This document shows, piece after piece, positions 37,288 to 46,950 of a stretch of DNA of 64,000 bases. The translations under genes and the position numbers were made by a program. Under the pieces are notes generated by a model. That model was not told the origin of the DNA, did no database searches, and saw only the letters and a list, made by a program, of their open reading frames with translations. Source of the DNA: Acidobacteriaceae bacterium (GTDB taxonomy: Bacteria > Acidobacteriota > Terriglobia > Terriglobales > Acidobacteriaceae). The stretch's first letter is position 1. Each line of letters starts with the position of its first letter. The stretch spans positions 682,001-746,000 of the forward strand of contig DASZBM010000010.1 of assembly GCA_035944135.1 (NCBI GenBank). The letters run 5' to 3'.

Positions 37288-40200
37288 TCAGTCGTAACCA
37301 AGGATAGCGGCGTAGATCAGACGTTGGGCCAAAGCCGGCGGGTCAGTAATCTTGCCGGAGGCCGCATCGGCGGGCAAAGTTTCGTACTCCCGAATAACAA
37401 TGCGGTATTGGTTTGGAGCAGGATTTTTGGCGAAGACAATGCTTCCGGACCAGAGCACAGCATTGGCTTCGCTTGGCAGGCCCGTATCTTCCGTGACAGT
37501 GACGTCGGTTGTGGGAGCGGGGATCCAGTCGAGATCGCTGGCAATGTTGAGCGCGCGAGTTTCGACGCTTATCTGCAAAGACGTGTCGACAGGCCCGTTC
37601 GGCGCAAGTCCACCGACAAACAGGCGGGCCGTCTTCGGATTGGCGGGGTTGATGCTGAGCACGGCGGAGCGATCAGGAGCGATTTGGGCGAAATCAGCAA
37701 GCGCTACGGGCGAGAGTTCGACACCAGCGATTGAGTGTGTCTGATAGCGGGCGACCGCAAGGCGCACAAAGGGACCGTAGTTGAACAGGCCACTGATTTC
37801 GATATCGCAGTACCAGAGGCTGCGGGTGGAGTCGTAAGCGACCTCATGGCCGGCGACATCGAACACAAGCGACGATTCCGGGATGGTGAGCCCAATGGCG
37901 GTGGCTACTGCATTGGGGAAGTTGCCGATCGCGGGAACCGGCTGGATCGTCAGTTCGCCGTTGTCCCATATGGGATCCGCACCCCACTGGGTGAAAAGAG
38001 ACTTGTTGGTCTCACGGGTCAGATAGTCGGGAGCGGGCGACTGGCTGGACCAGAGCATGACGCCGAGAAGCTCGTCCTGCCCAGAGGAGTACCAACCACG
38101 ATTTAGATAAACCCGTAGACCGTTGGAGTGACGGATCGCGCTCTTGACGTTGGTGGTCTCCTGCAGTTCCCAGCCGAAAGTGGGAACGACATAAGCGATG
38201 TCGGGAATTGTGGGACGTGCAGAGCTGGGGACATCAACGATGAGAGTGGGGCCCGTACGGGTGAAGTCCAAGCCGGCGGGAAAATACTCCTCGAAGCGGG
38301 AAGTACCTATCGGTGTGTATTCGATCCATCGATGGCGGGTGTCGTCGAAGCGATGGATCGGCGCGGCCGGGTCGGTAGTAGAGGGGTTGTCGACGCCGCC
38401 AAGCGTATCCTGCGGACCAGAGAACCAAAGCACATCAACCTGTGGGATGTAGACGCCGACCATGCGCGGGATGAACTGAGGTGGCGCCGGCTGAGTGGCG
38501 GATTCGGAGTAAACCGCTCCAGCGGTGAGGTTGGAGAGGTCAATGGTCTCGACCAGCTGAGAGGCGACGGCCTGCGTGGGAGCGGGCAGTGCGGGGTTGT
38601 CAGTCACCTCGAGCCAACGGCCGTGGATGTCTATTTTGGAGGTGCTGGCACCGTTGATCTGCATGCCGCCGAGGAGAACCGCTTCATGAAGGCCGACAGA
38701 CCTCCATGCGGTGATCGGAGTGAAAGCATTGCGCAGAGCCGATGCGAGGATCGGACTCGCTTCATCGTGCACAACGGGCAGTTGAATGAAGGTGGGTTCA
38801 CCGAGTGGCTGCTGCACGGCATGGACAAGGGTAAGCGAAAGAGACGGCGTGATCATTGGATAGCCGCCCTCGAGCACGAGCCGAGTAAGCTCGGCAATGT
38901 CGTCGCTGGCCGTCGAGAAACTATCGTCCGCGCCGGTTGTTAACGCGTTGAGTTCGATGGCTTCGAAGAATTCGCGGAGCCAGCCCCATACGCCCATGAG
39001 CTCCAAATCATCTGGAGTGAGATAACAGCTGAGCGGAACGCTGATGAGGCCGGCTTTCTGCAGGTAGACCGTGAGCACGCGTGAGCCGAAGTCCCATGCG
39101 GGCTGCCCGTTGCCCTCGGCGAGAACGATCCGGAACGAGGAAGCATTCGGCCATGGCTTTGTTCCGAAATCGACATAGGTCACCGATCCAGGGCGCACAT
39201 CGACGTCGGGGAGAGTTGCGTACTTGAGCCCGCTTTTGCCGGTGTGACCGCTGGTGTCGGAAGGCGTATTCGGCAGATTCCGGAATGCAGCGCCGGAGGC
39301 AAAGGGATCGGGGAAGTAGCCGACGGTGAGAGTATCGCCGGGCACGAGCGGAATCTTGTTCTTCGTCGGAAGCTCGAAGGCATCGCGTTGCGTAATGAAT
39401 TGGTACATCGCTGCGTTGCCGACAGGCTTACCTTGGCTATCAAGCAGGCCGTGCTCTTCAACCATCCGCTCGGCGACACGTGGAGGCGCAACGTGACGTT
39501 CATCGGTCTCGGATGTGATTTGAGTGTCGAGAGCGAGACTGCTGTTGTACGAGCGAATGACCAGGCGCGCCAGCGAACTACCTGCAGAGGTGGGTTGTCG
39601 CAGTGCCAGCAACGGGGACACCACGGGCTCGAAGCGCATGTACTTCATCTGTACACCGTTGGCCGGAGCCGCGAAGAGATTCGACGCCGAAGTCGTCACG
39701 GGCACGCTGTTGCCTGCGAGATCGACGGAGCGTGCGCGCAAACGGTATTGGGCGCCGAAGCGCAGCTCGGGTAGCGAGCCCGGAGAGACTGCAAAGGTAC
39801 TGACCATCTTGAATGGTGTAACCGGAGCATCGAGTGTCGGGTCCGAATCGAGAGCCTTCGCGGGATCGGCGCTGCGATTCAGTGGCTTGACGGGCCGTGA
39901 CACGCTCAGACTCCACCCGTTCCAACGCGCAACGCGCTCGTGGATGTAGACATTCTGCGCAGGCTGGGGGAGATCGTTCTTGATCGAGTACTGATCCGGC
40001 TTACGGGTCGGATCGTCTGCGGCCTGAGCCGCGGATAACTGCGTGAATCCCTCTTCGTCTACGTTCAGGACAATCTGGGATTGGGAGCCGAACTTGTATG
40101 TCGCCGTACGGCTGTGTAATGAGTGCCAGCGTTTCGTGCGCGACGACCAGATATCAATGCGGTAGCCGCGAACTAGATCCTGTGCGTTGTAAGGGGTCGG

Positions 40201-41460
40201 GTTGTTCGAGGAGAGCGAGTCGTTGAAGGATTGATTGTTGAGGATGGATTGCAGAAGACGCAGGCCATTTCCATCGGCCATGAGTGAAATGCCGGCGGAG
40301 CGGAGAGAGGGAAGAGTCTCATCCATGGCCTGGAGGTTGTCGTTGACCAGCAGATTCGCGACGTTGTCAGCCAAGCCCATAGCCTTCATCAGCGCGCCGT
40401 CGAGATCGACCTGCGAGAGGAAAAAGTTCTGCGCGGACATGGCGAGAAAACCCTTGAAGACATCACCCGCCGGATAGTTCCCCGCTGTCTGCGCGGCTGG
40501 TACCGCAGCGGGAGCGGCGCAGAAGGACGAAGAATCGCGCCAGTAAGAGGTCGGAGTAAGGCTGAAGGACGGGGTGATCTGCCAGTTGAAACCGGGGACG
40601 ACCTTGGAGACCGCGACGGATGCATAAGCTCCACCGGACGGCGAGGGAGGACAAAGCGAAGACGGAATTTCGAGATCAAACACTAGACCGAGCGCGCGCA
40701 GGATAGATGGGTACGAGCTGACAGCGGTCAGCGCGCTATGGAAATCAAGAGTCTTGTTGAATCCATTGGGCGGCGATGGCAGGGGTGGACGGTGGTGCGC
40801 CTTGGGAATGCTGTGAAAGAGCGCAAAGCGCGTGATCATATCCTGCGTGGAGGCCTCGTTCGGAGTCACGAGCGTAGTCGCGACGCCATCGGGGTTGCTC
40901 GTAGGACCTGAGAACGTGGTGTCCACAGCGGGCACCGTTCCGGTTTCGACTAATGCCTGCTGCAACTGCCACATCGTCTTCCGCTGCTCGGCCATGTTCG
41001 TGCCGAGGGTTGATTTTGCGCCGTTACGGAAGGCGAGCGGGTTGAAAACCCGGAACGGGCCTTCGCGCCCATCCTGCCTGCTGGATTGAAGGCTGAAGGA
41101 TTGGTAAGCATACTTGAGATAACCGAGTGCCTGACGGGTGGGATAGGACACGAAGACGCCATCGGAGTAAGTCGGGAACTGATAAGGCTCGACGAAGGTG
41201 TCAGGAGTGAAGATGGTCTGCCAGATGTCCGGACGAAGCACGGCTTTATCAGCGGAGACAGTCGCCTTGTTTGCACCGCAGGAGATCTGGAACTTGAGCC
41301 CGTGGGACTTAATCGACTGCGGCCACGTGAGCATGTCAGGGAAAGCGGCCAGTGTAGCTCCGTCATCAAGGCGCGGCGTGAGGTAGACGGACAGCTTGAG
41401 ATTGCCATTCTTGGCTTGACCGTTGGGGAGCGCCACGAAGATGAATGTCTGGCTGGCCAT
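37288..41460 (-). CDS. very large protein of unknown function (1390 aa)
   Basis: I do not recognise this family. The protein has no signal peptide or membrane helix. It is rich in beta-strand-like segments, Pro, Ser and aromatic residues, with few cysteines. Identifiable points are IFVALPNGQAKNG at the start, a mid-region with YRLRARSVDLAGN (like an Ig/FnIII-type strand), YFPDPFASGAAF (about 735) and a C-terminal part with FVGGLAPNG and YRIVIREYE. The size and strand-rich character suggest a multi-domain structural or binding protein. It starts 12 bases after the 1077-residue gene, and the first oxygenase gene follows its stop directly. This fixes it inside the operon, perhaps as a scaffold, carrier or surface product. 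Confidence 0.75.
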   Translation of the reverse strand: MASQTFIFVALPNGQAKNGNLKLSVYLTPRLDDGATLAAFPDMLTWPQSIKSHGLKFQISCGANKATVSADKAVLRPDIWQTIFTPDTFVEPYQFPTYSDGVFVSYPTRQALGYLKYAYQSFSLQSSRQDGREGPFRVFNPLAFRNGAKSTLGTNMAEQRKTMWQLQQALVETGTVPAVDTTFSGPTSNPDGVATTLVTPNEASTQDMITRFALFHSIPKAHHRPPLPSPPNGFNKTLDFHSALTAVSSYPSILRALGLVFDLEIPSSLCPPSPSGGAYASVAVSKVVPGFNWQITPSFSLTPTSYWRDSSSFCAAPAAVPAAQTAGNYPAGDVFKGFLAMSAQNFFLSQVDLDGALMKAMGLADNVANLLVNDNLQAMDETLPSLRSAGISLMADGNGLRLLQSILNNQSFNDSLSSNNPTPYNAQDLVRGYRIDIWSSRTKRWHSLHSRTATYKFGSQSQIVLNVDEEGFTQLSAAQAADDPTRKPDQYSIKNDLPQPAQNVYIHERVARWNGWSLSVSRPVKPLNRSADPAKALDSDPTLDAPVTPFKMVSTFAVSPGSLPELRFGAQYRLRARSVDLAGNSVPVTTSASNLFAAPANGVQMKYMRFEPVVSPLLALRQPTSAGSSLARLVIRSYNSSLALDTQITSETDERHVAPPRVAERMVEEHGLLDSQGKPVGNAAMYQFITQRDAFELPTKNKIPLVPGDTLTVGYFPDPFASGAAFRNLPNTPSDTSGHTGKSGLKYATLPDVDVRPGSVTYVDFGTKPWPNASSFRIVLAEGNGQPAWDFGSRVLTVYLQKAGLISVPLSCYLTPDDLELMGVWGWLREFFEAIELNALTTGADDSFSTASDDIAELTRLVLEGGYPMITPSLSLTLVHAVQQPLGEPTFIQLPVVHDEASPILASALRNAFTPITAWRSVGLHEAVLLGGMQINGASTSKIDIHGRWLEVTDNPALPAPTQAVASQLVETIDLSNLTAGAVYSESATQPAPPQFIPRMVGVYIPQVDVLWFSGPQDTLGGVDNPSTTDPAAPIHRFDDTRHRWIEYTPIGTSRFEEYFPAGLDFTRTGPTLIVDVPSSARPTIPDIAYVVPTFGWELQETTNVKSAIRHSNGLRVYLNRGWYSSGQDELLGVMLWSSQSPAPDYLTRETNKSLFTQWGADPIWDNGELTIQPVPAIGNFPNAVATAIGLTIPESSLVFDVAGHEVAYDSTRSLWYCDIEISGLFNYGPFVRLAVARYQTHSIAGVELSPVALADFAQIAPDRSAVLSINPANPKTARLFVGGLAPNGPVDTSLQISVETRALNIASDLDWIPAPTTDVTVTEDTGLPSEANAVLWSGSIVFAKNPAPNQYRIVIREYETLPADAASGKITDPPALAQRLIYAAILGYD

Positions 41461-41472
41461 GTAGTTGTGTCC

Positions 41473-44400
41473 TCAACCCGCGAATGCAAGGCAGTATTGG
41501 TTCCAGTCGGCGGCTGTCATAACGTCGGCGATTCCGGGGTCGCCGCTGCCGCTGCCAAAGCTGCGCTCGACTGAGACACTCACGGAGATGCTGAAGAACA
41601 AAATGCTGACAGAGATGGACAACGTCGCCCGTCCCTGTACTTTGTCGCCCTTCGCCGTGTGGATCCAGCTCAAGCTCAAATTGAGGTCGATGGAGATCGA
41701 GATAATTCCGAGCACCGAAACCTCGCCACCGATGTCGACGAAGCCCGTGAGAGTGGAGTTGGAACCGGCGAGCTTGAAGTAAATGCCGGCCATGATGTGA
41801 ACGCCGCCGGATGCGACGCCGAGGTCGATCGAGAATTCGCCTCCGAATTCGAGGGCACCCTCAACCATCTGGATGCCATTCGTCGTGAGGACCAGATGAA
41901 CGAAGCCACCGCCGCCCAGGCACTCGACGGTGAGCAGGAAAGGACTACCGCGGCTGCAGAAGGCAAATTCAAAACCCGGTTGACCACTGAGGTAAGGAAG
42001 ATCAAGGCCTGTAGTAATGGCAATGTTTTCGAGAGAGAAGATACCTATGGAAATGGGAGGCAGGCCGAGAGTGTAGGAGACCTTGATTCCCGTAGAGGTG
42101 AGATCGATCGATGGGCCGTCTCCCCCGAAGATGCCGGAAGGGAGGATATCCGCAAGCGTCTGGACAAAATGCAGTGGGCCGATGAACTGAATTGGCTTGC
42201 TGCCACCCAGCTTCACGCTGACGTTGGTCTTGGAGCCATTCTTGGAGGTGAATTCGATGGAGTTCATCGCGAGCCCAACAACTCCAAGGAGCGTGACTTC
42301 AAAGTTGCTGAGCTTCCCGGTAACAGTCGACTGGGAGGGCGAACCGTCGAGCGGCCGTGTGATCGTGGCGTTGAGGGTGAGCTTAGAGTTCTGGCCGAAC
42401 TGGTTGAAGACGATCTCTACCGGGCCGACGGAGTAGTCCGTCAGGTCGGGCTCCCATTTGACCTTGGTCACGACCTGAGTCGGGTTGGTGTGATTGGGAA
42501 GCGATTGTGAACGTATCTCGGGCGCGTTCTTGTTGGCGGGTGCGGTCTTCGTCACGGCGTCTATCGGAATCAAATTGCCGAGAGGGATAGTGCCGAAAAG
42601 TTGCGCGCTTATATTTAATCCGCCGAAGAAATCGGCCGGATTGATAACACCCGCCGCAGCATTATCAAGCGATCCGGCGACCATGCCTTTGCGCGCGGAG
42701 AGCCCGCTGATGTAGAAGCTGGGCGTGGCGAAGCCGCCGGCCTTGTTAGCACTGAAGACTACCGGCGGAGGGACGGCCAGCGAGTCAGGGCCGGTGTCAA
42801 TTTCAGCGAACACGCCAGCGTTGCTGTCCATTCCGTTCGTTAGATAGGCGGGATAGTAGGCAATGCTTATTGCGGTGGAGATTCCCAGGATTTCCTCGAT
42901 GCTGGGAACTATGACGTTCGCTGAGGAGAGAACGGGGATAAAGGGAACATCGCCGTCGTAAGAAGAGGAGAGGATCTGCGCATCGAAGAGCAGACCAGAA
43001 GTTTTGAGGATCGTGTCTCCGGCATTTGGGTCGGCGTACGCGATCTTCTTGCTGTGCACGTCGCACAGGCGCGCGTTACCGGCGTTGAGATAGTTGACCT
43101 GCACCGACGAGGCATCCGAGACTCCCGGTGTAGGGGTTCCGACATCAGTTTCACTCAGGCTCACAAAGATCATCGGAGCAAGAAAATCGATGGTCGCTCC
43201 GGTGAGATCAACGGCGGCCATGTGGAATTGAAAGGCTTGGCCGCCGACGTTGATCCAGAACGAATTGTCTGAAAAATAGCCAGGGTCACCCAGCTCTGGA
43301 GGCTCGTCGATATCAGGAGTAACGACAGTCTTGATGGTGATGTCTTTCAGGAAGGGCATCTCGCGGCCCTGGTGAAGATATAGGTCCGGCGTGTACGACT
43401 TCTCGATTTCACGCACCACGATGTACATGTGCTGTCGCATGTATGCGGTTACGGAGGAAGGATTCGATCCATTCGGGGGAACGTCCTCAGCGGGAACGAA
43501 CTTGCGCTCAGTGACCTTGACCAGCGAAGCGGCGTGACCGAAAGGATAGAGATAACCCTCGTAGACGACCTTGACGTAATGGTCTCGGCCCTCTGTGGCC
43601 AGATGATTCCATTCCGTCAGGTCGAGCTGAACGGTCTCGAACGGAAGAATGATGGGTGTGCTGGCAATCGCGGACTTGGCGGATTTTTTTACCGCGGCTT
43701 TCTTTGCGGCAGAGGTCTTTGCGGCCACTTTTCGTGACCCGAGCTGCTGTGCGGCAATCACGGGAAAGCGCCGAATCGGAATTCTGTAAGCCGGAAGCTG
43801 TGGCCAGTCTCCGCGGGAGCTCAGCCAGCCGCCGAGAGCAGAAAGAAAAAGTCGACTCGCCTGGATGGGGAGCGGCGTCCAACTCGTAGTGCCGCCGCCG
43901 GCTTGGATGACAAAGTAGCCGGTCGTGCCCGAGGTGAGGATAACGATCTGCGCACGGTCGCGCGGCGCAAGAGAAGAGAGGAACGGCGTCTTGTCCAGAT
44001 TGTGCGATGGCAATTCGCCATGGTCGACAAAGTCGGGAGACCAGATGGCGCGCAGAGGGATGGGTCTGGCCAGACTGGCTTCCTGCAGCTGCTGGGTTAC
44101 GCCGCTCTTTCCAGCGACATTCACAATCCTCGCAAGGCGGGTATGCCACAGCTCGGTGCGACCGGCGTGGGTAATCGGAACTTTCGCATTGACCCAGCCG
44201 ACTTTGGTGCTGGGCGAGAGCATGAGCCGGTAAGGAAGTTCAATCGAGGTCTGGAGCGCAGTGGGCTGCGGAATGGGAGTTGGCAATGGCTCGCCCTGCG
44301 CAACCGGAGAGACGACCAGCGTCAGCTTGGACCAGTCGAGCAGCGATGCCAACTGGAACGGAATTTTGCTGTTCTTGGGTAACTGGAATACCAGACGGCT

Positions 44401-44706
44401 TGGCCCGGAGATGCGGGCGCCAATCTCTCCAGCTGGAAGGAGAGTGTCATCGGTTGTGGGCAACGGAGGGGTTCCGGGCGGGACTTTGTTATACGGCGGC
44501 TGAGCAGTGATATTGCCGGTTTCGAAGAAGGCCTGTTCAGCGATGTTCTGGGGCGCGAAGGTGATGACCAGGTATGCCGGTTGAGAACTCTGATCCACAA
44601 CCAGCACTGGGTTGTTGGGATCAGTCACATCAAGCCGCAAATTCTGCGTTTCCACGGTGAGCGTGAGTAGGTCGTCGGGGCGCAGGAGCTCGAACGTGAA
44701 TGTCAT
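41473..44706 (-). CDS. very large protein of unknown function (1077 aa)
   Basis: This is also unrecognised. It starts MTFTFELLRPDDLL with no signal peptide. A Lys/Ala-rich linker (KKAAVKKSAKSA, about residues 335-355) separates a 330-residue N-terminal region from the rest. The last 300 residues alternate hydrophobic strands with Gly (IGIFSLENIAITTGLDLPYL, GGEFSIDLGVASGGVHIMAG, LFFSISVSVSV), a pattern like amphipathic beta-sheets of a barrel or solenoid. It ends near a Cys in NQYCLAFAG. It is 51 bases after the GalNAc-transferase-like gene and 12 bases before the 1390-residue gene. The two giants probably act together. Confidence 0.75.
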   Translation of the reverse strand: MTFTFELLRPDDLLTLTVETQNLRLDVTDPNNPVLVVDQSSQPAYLVITFAPQNIAEQAFFETGNITAQPPYNKVPPGTPPLPTTDDTLLPAGEIGARISGPSRLVFQLPKNSKIPFQLASLLDWSKLTLVVSPVAQGEPLPTPIPQPTALQTSIELPYRLMLSPSTKVGWVNAKVPITHAGRTELWHTRLARIVNVAGKSGVTQQLQEASLARPIPLRAIWSPDFVDHGELPSHNLDKTPFLSSLAPRDRAQIVILTSGTTGYFVIQAGGGTTSWTPLPIQASRLFLSALGGWLSSRGDWPQLPAYRIPIRRFPVIAAQQLGSRKVAAKTSAAKKAAVKKSAKSAIASTPIILPFETVQLDLTEWNHLATEGRDHYVKVVYEGYLYPFGHAASLVKVTERKFVPAEDVPPNGSNPSSVTAYMRQHMYIVVREIEKSYTPDLYLHQGREMPFLKDITIKTVVTPDIDEPPELGDPGYFSDNSFWINVGGQAFQFHMAAVDLTGATIDFLAPMIFVSLSETDVGTPTPGVSDASSVQVNYLNAGNARLCDVHSKKIAYADPNAGDTILKTSGLLFDAQILSSSYDGDVPFIPVLSSANVIVPSIEEILGISTAISIAYYPAYLTNGMDSNAGVFAEIDTGPDSLAVPPPVVFSANKAGGFATPSFYISGLSARKGMVAGSLDNAAAGVINPADFFGGLNISAQLFGTIPLGNLIPIDAVTKTAPANKNAPEIRSQSLPNHTNPTQVVTKVKWEPDLTDYSVGPVEIVFNQFGQNSKLTLNATITRPLDGSPSQSTVTGKLSNFEVTLLGVVGLAMNSIEFTSKNGSKTNVSVKLGGSKPIQFIGPLHFVQTLADILPSGIFGGDGPSIDLTSTGIKVSYTLGLPPISIGIFSLENIAITTGLDLPYLSGQPGFEFAFCSRGSPFLLTVECLGGGGFVHLVLTTNGIQMVEGALEFGGEFSIDLGVASGGVHIMAGIYFKLAGSNSTLTGFVDIGGEVSVLGIISISIDLNLSLSWIHTAKGDKVQGRATLSISVSILFFSISVSVSVERSFGSGSGDPGIADVMTAADWNQYCLAFAG

Positions 44707-44757
44707 GCTGACGGTCCGTTCTTTCGTGGTCGCCGTTGCTTTTCTATCCGTGGGCCC

Positions 44758-45696
44758 TCAAATGATCTCGCCACCGGCCTGGTCTTTGATTCCGAAGTAA
44801 TCCACGAGCCAGGCAAATGACCGTTTATGTTGCGACTCCAGATAGCTGCGGCGCTGCCAGACATCGCTGGTATTGACCCGCTGCAAGGCCGCCTGGAAAT
44901 GCTCCGGGAACGTGCGGGAGAAATAACGCAACATCTGCATGCATCCGAGCTCGCTGAGGTAAAGAAAGCCGAACCGCAGGCAGTTGTGTACCCAGAAGGG
45001 CCTCACATTGCTGATGAATTCGCGGAGTTGCTCTTTGGGCTTGAACTCGTGCTCGACCTGCAGGCCCTCAGCGACGACGACCTCCGCGCCATGCAGCCAG
45101 GCCCGGATGCTGAACTCCGGCTCTCCCGCGCCGTAAAGGATCATTCCCGAGTCATATCCACCAAGGCGTTCGAAGAGCTCTTTGGGGATGACGGTGCCGT
45201 GGCTTGGAGCGACCGGGACATACGCGAGGCCGTCCACGGGACCGTAATTCCAGGTGATGCCCATTAAGGGCACTATCAGGTCACAGCCATAACCGCGAAA
45301 GATCGAGCCCTTCTGCGTAGTTGTTCCGGACAGAATCCGGTCCGGACGGATGTACTCCATAACGAGCTCATCCCAGCCTTCGGAGAAGCGGACATGAGCG
45401 TCGGTGATGAAAAAGATGTCCCCCGCGGCCAGGGACGCCGTATGGTTGCGTGTGGCATCGATCCCGGAATGCTGGCTGAGTCGATGTATCTGCACATCGA
45501 TCTTCGGCTCACTCAGCAACTCGGGAACAGCAGCGACTAGATTCGCCGTTGTGTCATCAGTTGAAGCGTCGTCCACGATGACGAACTCCAGGCGCGCGCT
45601 CGTCCTGCGCGCCTGAGAGATAGCGTGAATCGTCTCCGCGATCCGGTTTCCCTCATTGCGCGCCGGAATGAGCACGCTGATATCGGGACGTGCCAC
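44758..45696 (-). CDS. GT2/GT27-like glycosyltransferase, polypeptide GalNAc-transferase-like
   Basis: This 312-residue GT-A enzyme begins SVLIPARNEGNRIAETI and has VDDASTDDT. Two motifs point beyond generic GT2. FFITDAHVRF has the Asp-x-His metal motif typical of polypeptide N-acetylgalactosaminyltransferases (most GT2 enzymes have DxD). GGYDSGMILYGAGEPEFSIRAW parallels the GalNAc-T segment GMDIWGGENLEISFR. Such enzymes add the first sugar to Ser/Thr of mucin-type proteins. The gene starts 3 bases after the stop of the Pro/Ser/Thr-repeat protein gene, an obvious candidate acceptor. The donor sugar and real acceptor are inferred. There is no membrane segment, so it should act in the cytoplasm. 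Confidence 0.85.
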   Translation of the reverse strand: MARPDISVLIPARNEGNRIAETIHAISQARRTSARLEFVIVDDASTDDTTANLVAAVPELLSEPKIDVQIHRLSQHSGIDATRNHTASLAAGDIFFITDAHVRFSEGWDELVMEYIRPDRILSGTTTQKGSIFRGYGCDLIVPLMGITWNYGPVDGLAYVPVAPSHGTVIPKELFERLGGYDSGMILYGAGEPEFSIRAWLHGAEVVVAEGLQVEHEFKPKEQLREFISNVRPFWVHNCLRFGFLYLSELGCMQMLRYFSRTFPEHFQAALQRVNTSDVWQRRSYLESQHKRSFAWLVDYFGIKDQAGGEII

Positions 45697-45699
45697 GGG

Positions 45700-46779
45700 T
45701 TACGCCTTTCTTGCAGACATGCTCGCGATGGCTGTGATTCCGGTGATCGCGGTCTGCGCCGTGGTAGACACCTGCGCGACGATGGCCACCATCGCTGTCA
45801 GCGTGGGGCAGCAGCAGTCGCTACCGGCCATTCCGATAAGGGACGCTGTACCAGGGCTTCCGGAAGTCCCAGGCGTGGTGCTCGATGGCGTTGTTCCGGG
45901 TGTGCTTGGGGTGCTCCCTGGCGTGCCAGGTGTGCTGGGGCTGCTCGGCGCGCTAGGGCTGCTTGGCGAGCTGGGGCTGCTTGGGGTGCTGGGACTGCTT
46001 GGGGTGCTGGGACTGCTCGGCGCGCTGGGGCTGCTTGGCGTGCTGGGGCTGCTCGGCGTGCTGGGACTGCTCGGCGTGCTGGGACTGCTCGGCGCGCTGG
46101 GGCTGCTTGGCGTGCTGGGGCTGCTTGGTGTGCTGGGGCTGCTTGGCGTGCTAGGGGTCAGAGGCGGGGTCGGTTTCGGCGAGCCGGGCGGTGTTTTCGG
46201 TGCGCCGGGTGGTGTTTTCGGTGCACCCGGTGCGGACGGCGTAGAGGGTGCGGACGGCGCCTTTGGCGAAGACGGGGTAGACGGTGCGGATGGCGCCTTC
46301 GGCGAAGACGGGGTAGACGGTGCAGAGGGCGCCTTTGGCGCAGACGGCGGCACACCCGAACCACCAGCGACCGCCGCGAGGATGTCAGCTTGCCTGCGTG
46401 GCAAGGGTGCTGGGATCGGTTGGGCGCTGATCCGAAAAGAGCTCTGAGTGAGAGGGTTCGCAACGGCAACCCTGGATGCGGATTTCGTCCCAGCGAACCG
46501 AAGCAGGCCGGCTGTTGCGCCGACCGTCGCGCTGGGCTTGGCGACTTGCGGCATAGGTTTCGGAACTGGCTTCGGCGCTGGTTTAGCCGCTGCTTCTGTC
46601 TTGGAAAGAACTGGTCTGGGAAGCGACTTGGCTGCGGCCGCCTTGGACAAGGCACCACCGGCGCCATGGGTGAGGCGAGCCACGGTAGTTTTCGTACCAA
46701 CGGCGCCATGAGACTTGGCGGCGCTGCGAGATGGCTTGGATTGATGGGCTGGATGCGACACGATCTTTTTGCGAGCCAT
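45700..46779 (-). CDS. Pro/Ser/Thr-repeat (mucin-like) protein with Cys-motif helical tail
   Basis: The 359-residue protein has a basic Ala/Pro-rich N-terminus without signal peptide (about 1-140), then about 175 residues of Pro/Ser/Thr/Ala repeats and a short C-terminal domain. The repeats include three APSAPSTPSSPK-like units, GAPKTPP units and about twelve STPSSP six-residue units, with Ser/Thr beside Pro throughout. This is the composition of mucins and hydroxyproline-rich glycoproteins. The tail has GSDCCCPTLTAMVAIVAQ, then a hydrophobic Ala/Thr helix ending ITAIASM; the same tail occurs in the next gene upstream. AAGGAG precedes the ATG. I infer that it is the substrate of the operon's hydroxylases and glycosyltransferases. 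Confidence 0.8.
   Translation of the reverse strand: MARKKIVSHPAHQSKPSRSAAKSHGAVGTKTTVARLTHGAGGALSKAAAAKSLPRPVLSKTEAAAKPAPKPVPKPMPQVAKPSATVGATAGLLRFAGTKSASRVAVANPLTQSSFRISAQPIPAPLPRRQADILAAVAGGSGVPPSAPKAPSAPSTPSSPKAPSAPSTPSSPKAPSAPSTPSAPGAPKTPPGAPKTPPGSPKPTPPLTPSTPSSPSTPSSPSTPSSPSAPSSPSTPSSPSTPSSPSTPSSPSAPSSPSTPSSPSTPSSPSSPSSPSAPSSPSTPGTPGSTPSTPGTTPSSTTPGTSGSPGTASLIGMAGSDCCCPTLTAMVAIVAQVSTTAQTAITGITAIASMSARKA
45941..46157. repeat. 18-bp tandem repeat, about 12 copies
   Basis: Imperfect copies of CTGCTTGGCGTGCTGGGG (plus strand) are arranged head to tail and encode the STPSSP units on the minus strand. Variation is mainly T/G and C/T at a few positions, changing Thr to Ala. Such arrays expand and contract by slippage. 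Confidence 0.9.
46231..46349. repeat. 36-bp tandem repeat, about 3 copies
   Basis: Copies of a 36-base unit containing GGCGAAGACGGGGTAGACGG, the outer ones partial, encode the 12-residue Ala/Pro/Ser/Lys units of the mucin-like protein. A pair of 21-base repeats (GGTGTTTTCGGTGC) lies just before them. Confidence 0.8.
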
Positions 46780-46950
46780 AGGTCAAACGCTCCTTCGAAG
46801 CACGTAACGTTTCGGGCGTTCGCGGACTTCCGGCCGATTACAGTTGACGAACTGCCGGGCTGAGATTTCGCTTTCCCTGGGAGTGCTGCAGGGCCCTCTG
46901 GCTTCTGCTTGTTTGTGGTCGATCCCGCGTTTTTGTGCGGAGCCCGATAC

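Noticed and set aside
45941-46349. CRISPR-like repetitive block
   Set aside because: Units are contiguous 18- and 36-bp coding repeats without unique spacers and with no cas genes nearby.
45656-46447. Long plus-strand frame rich in Leu-Gly repeats (LGVLGLLG)
   Set aside because: It is the antisense reading of the tandem repeats. The minus-strand frame has a ribosome site, sits in an operon and shares its tail with a neighbour.
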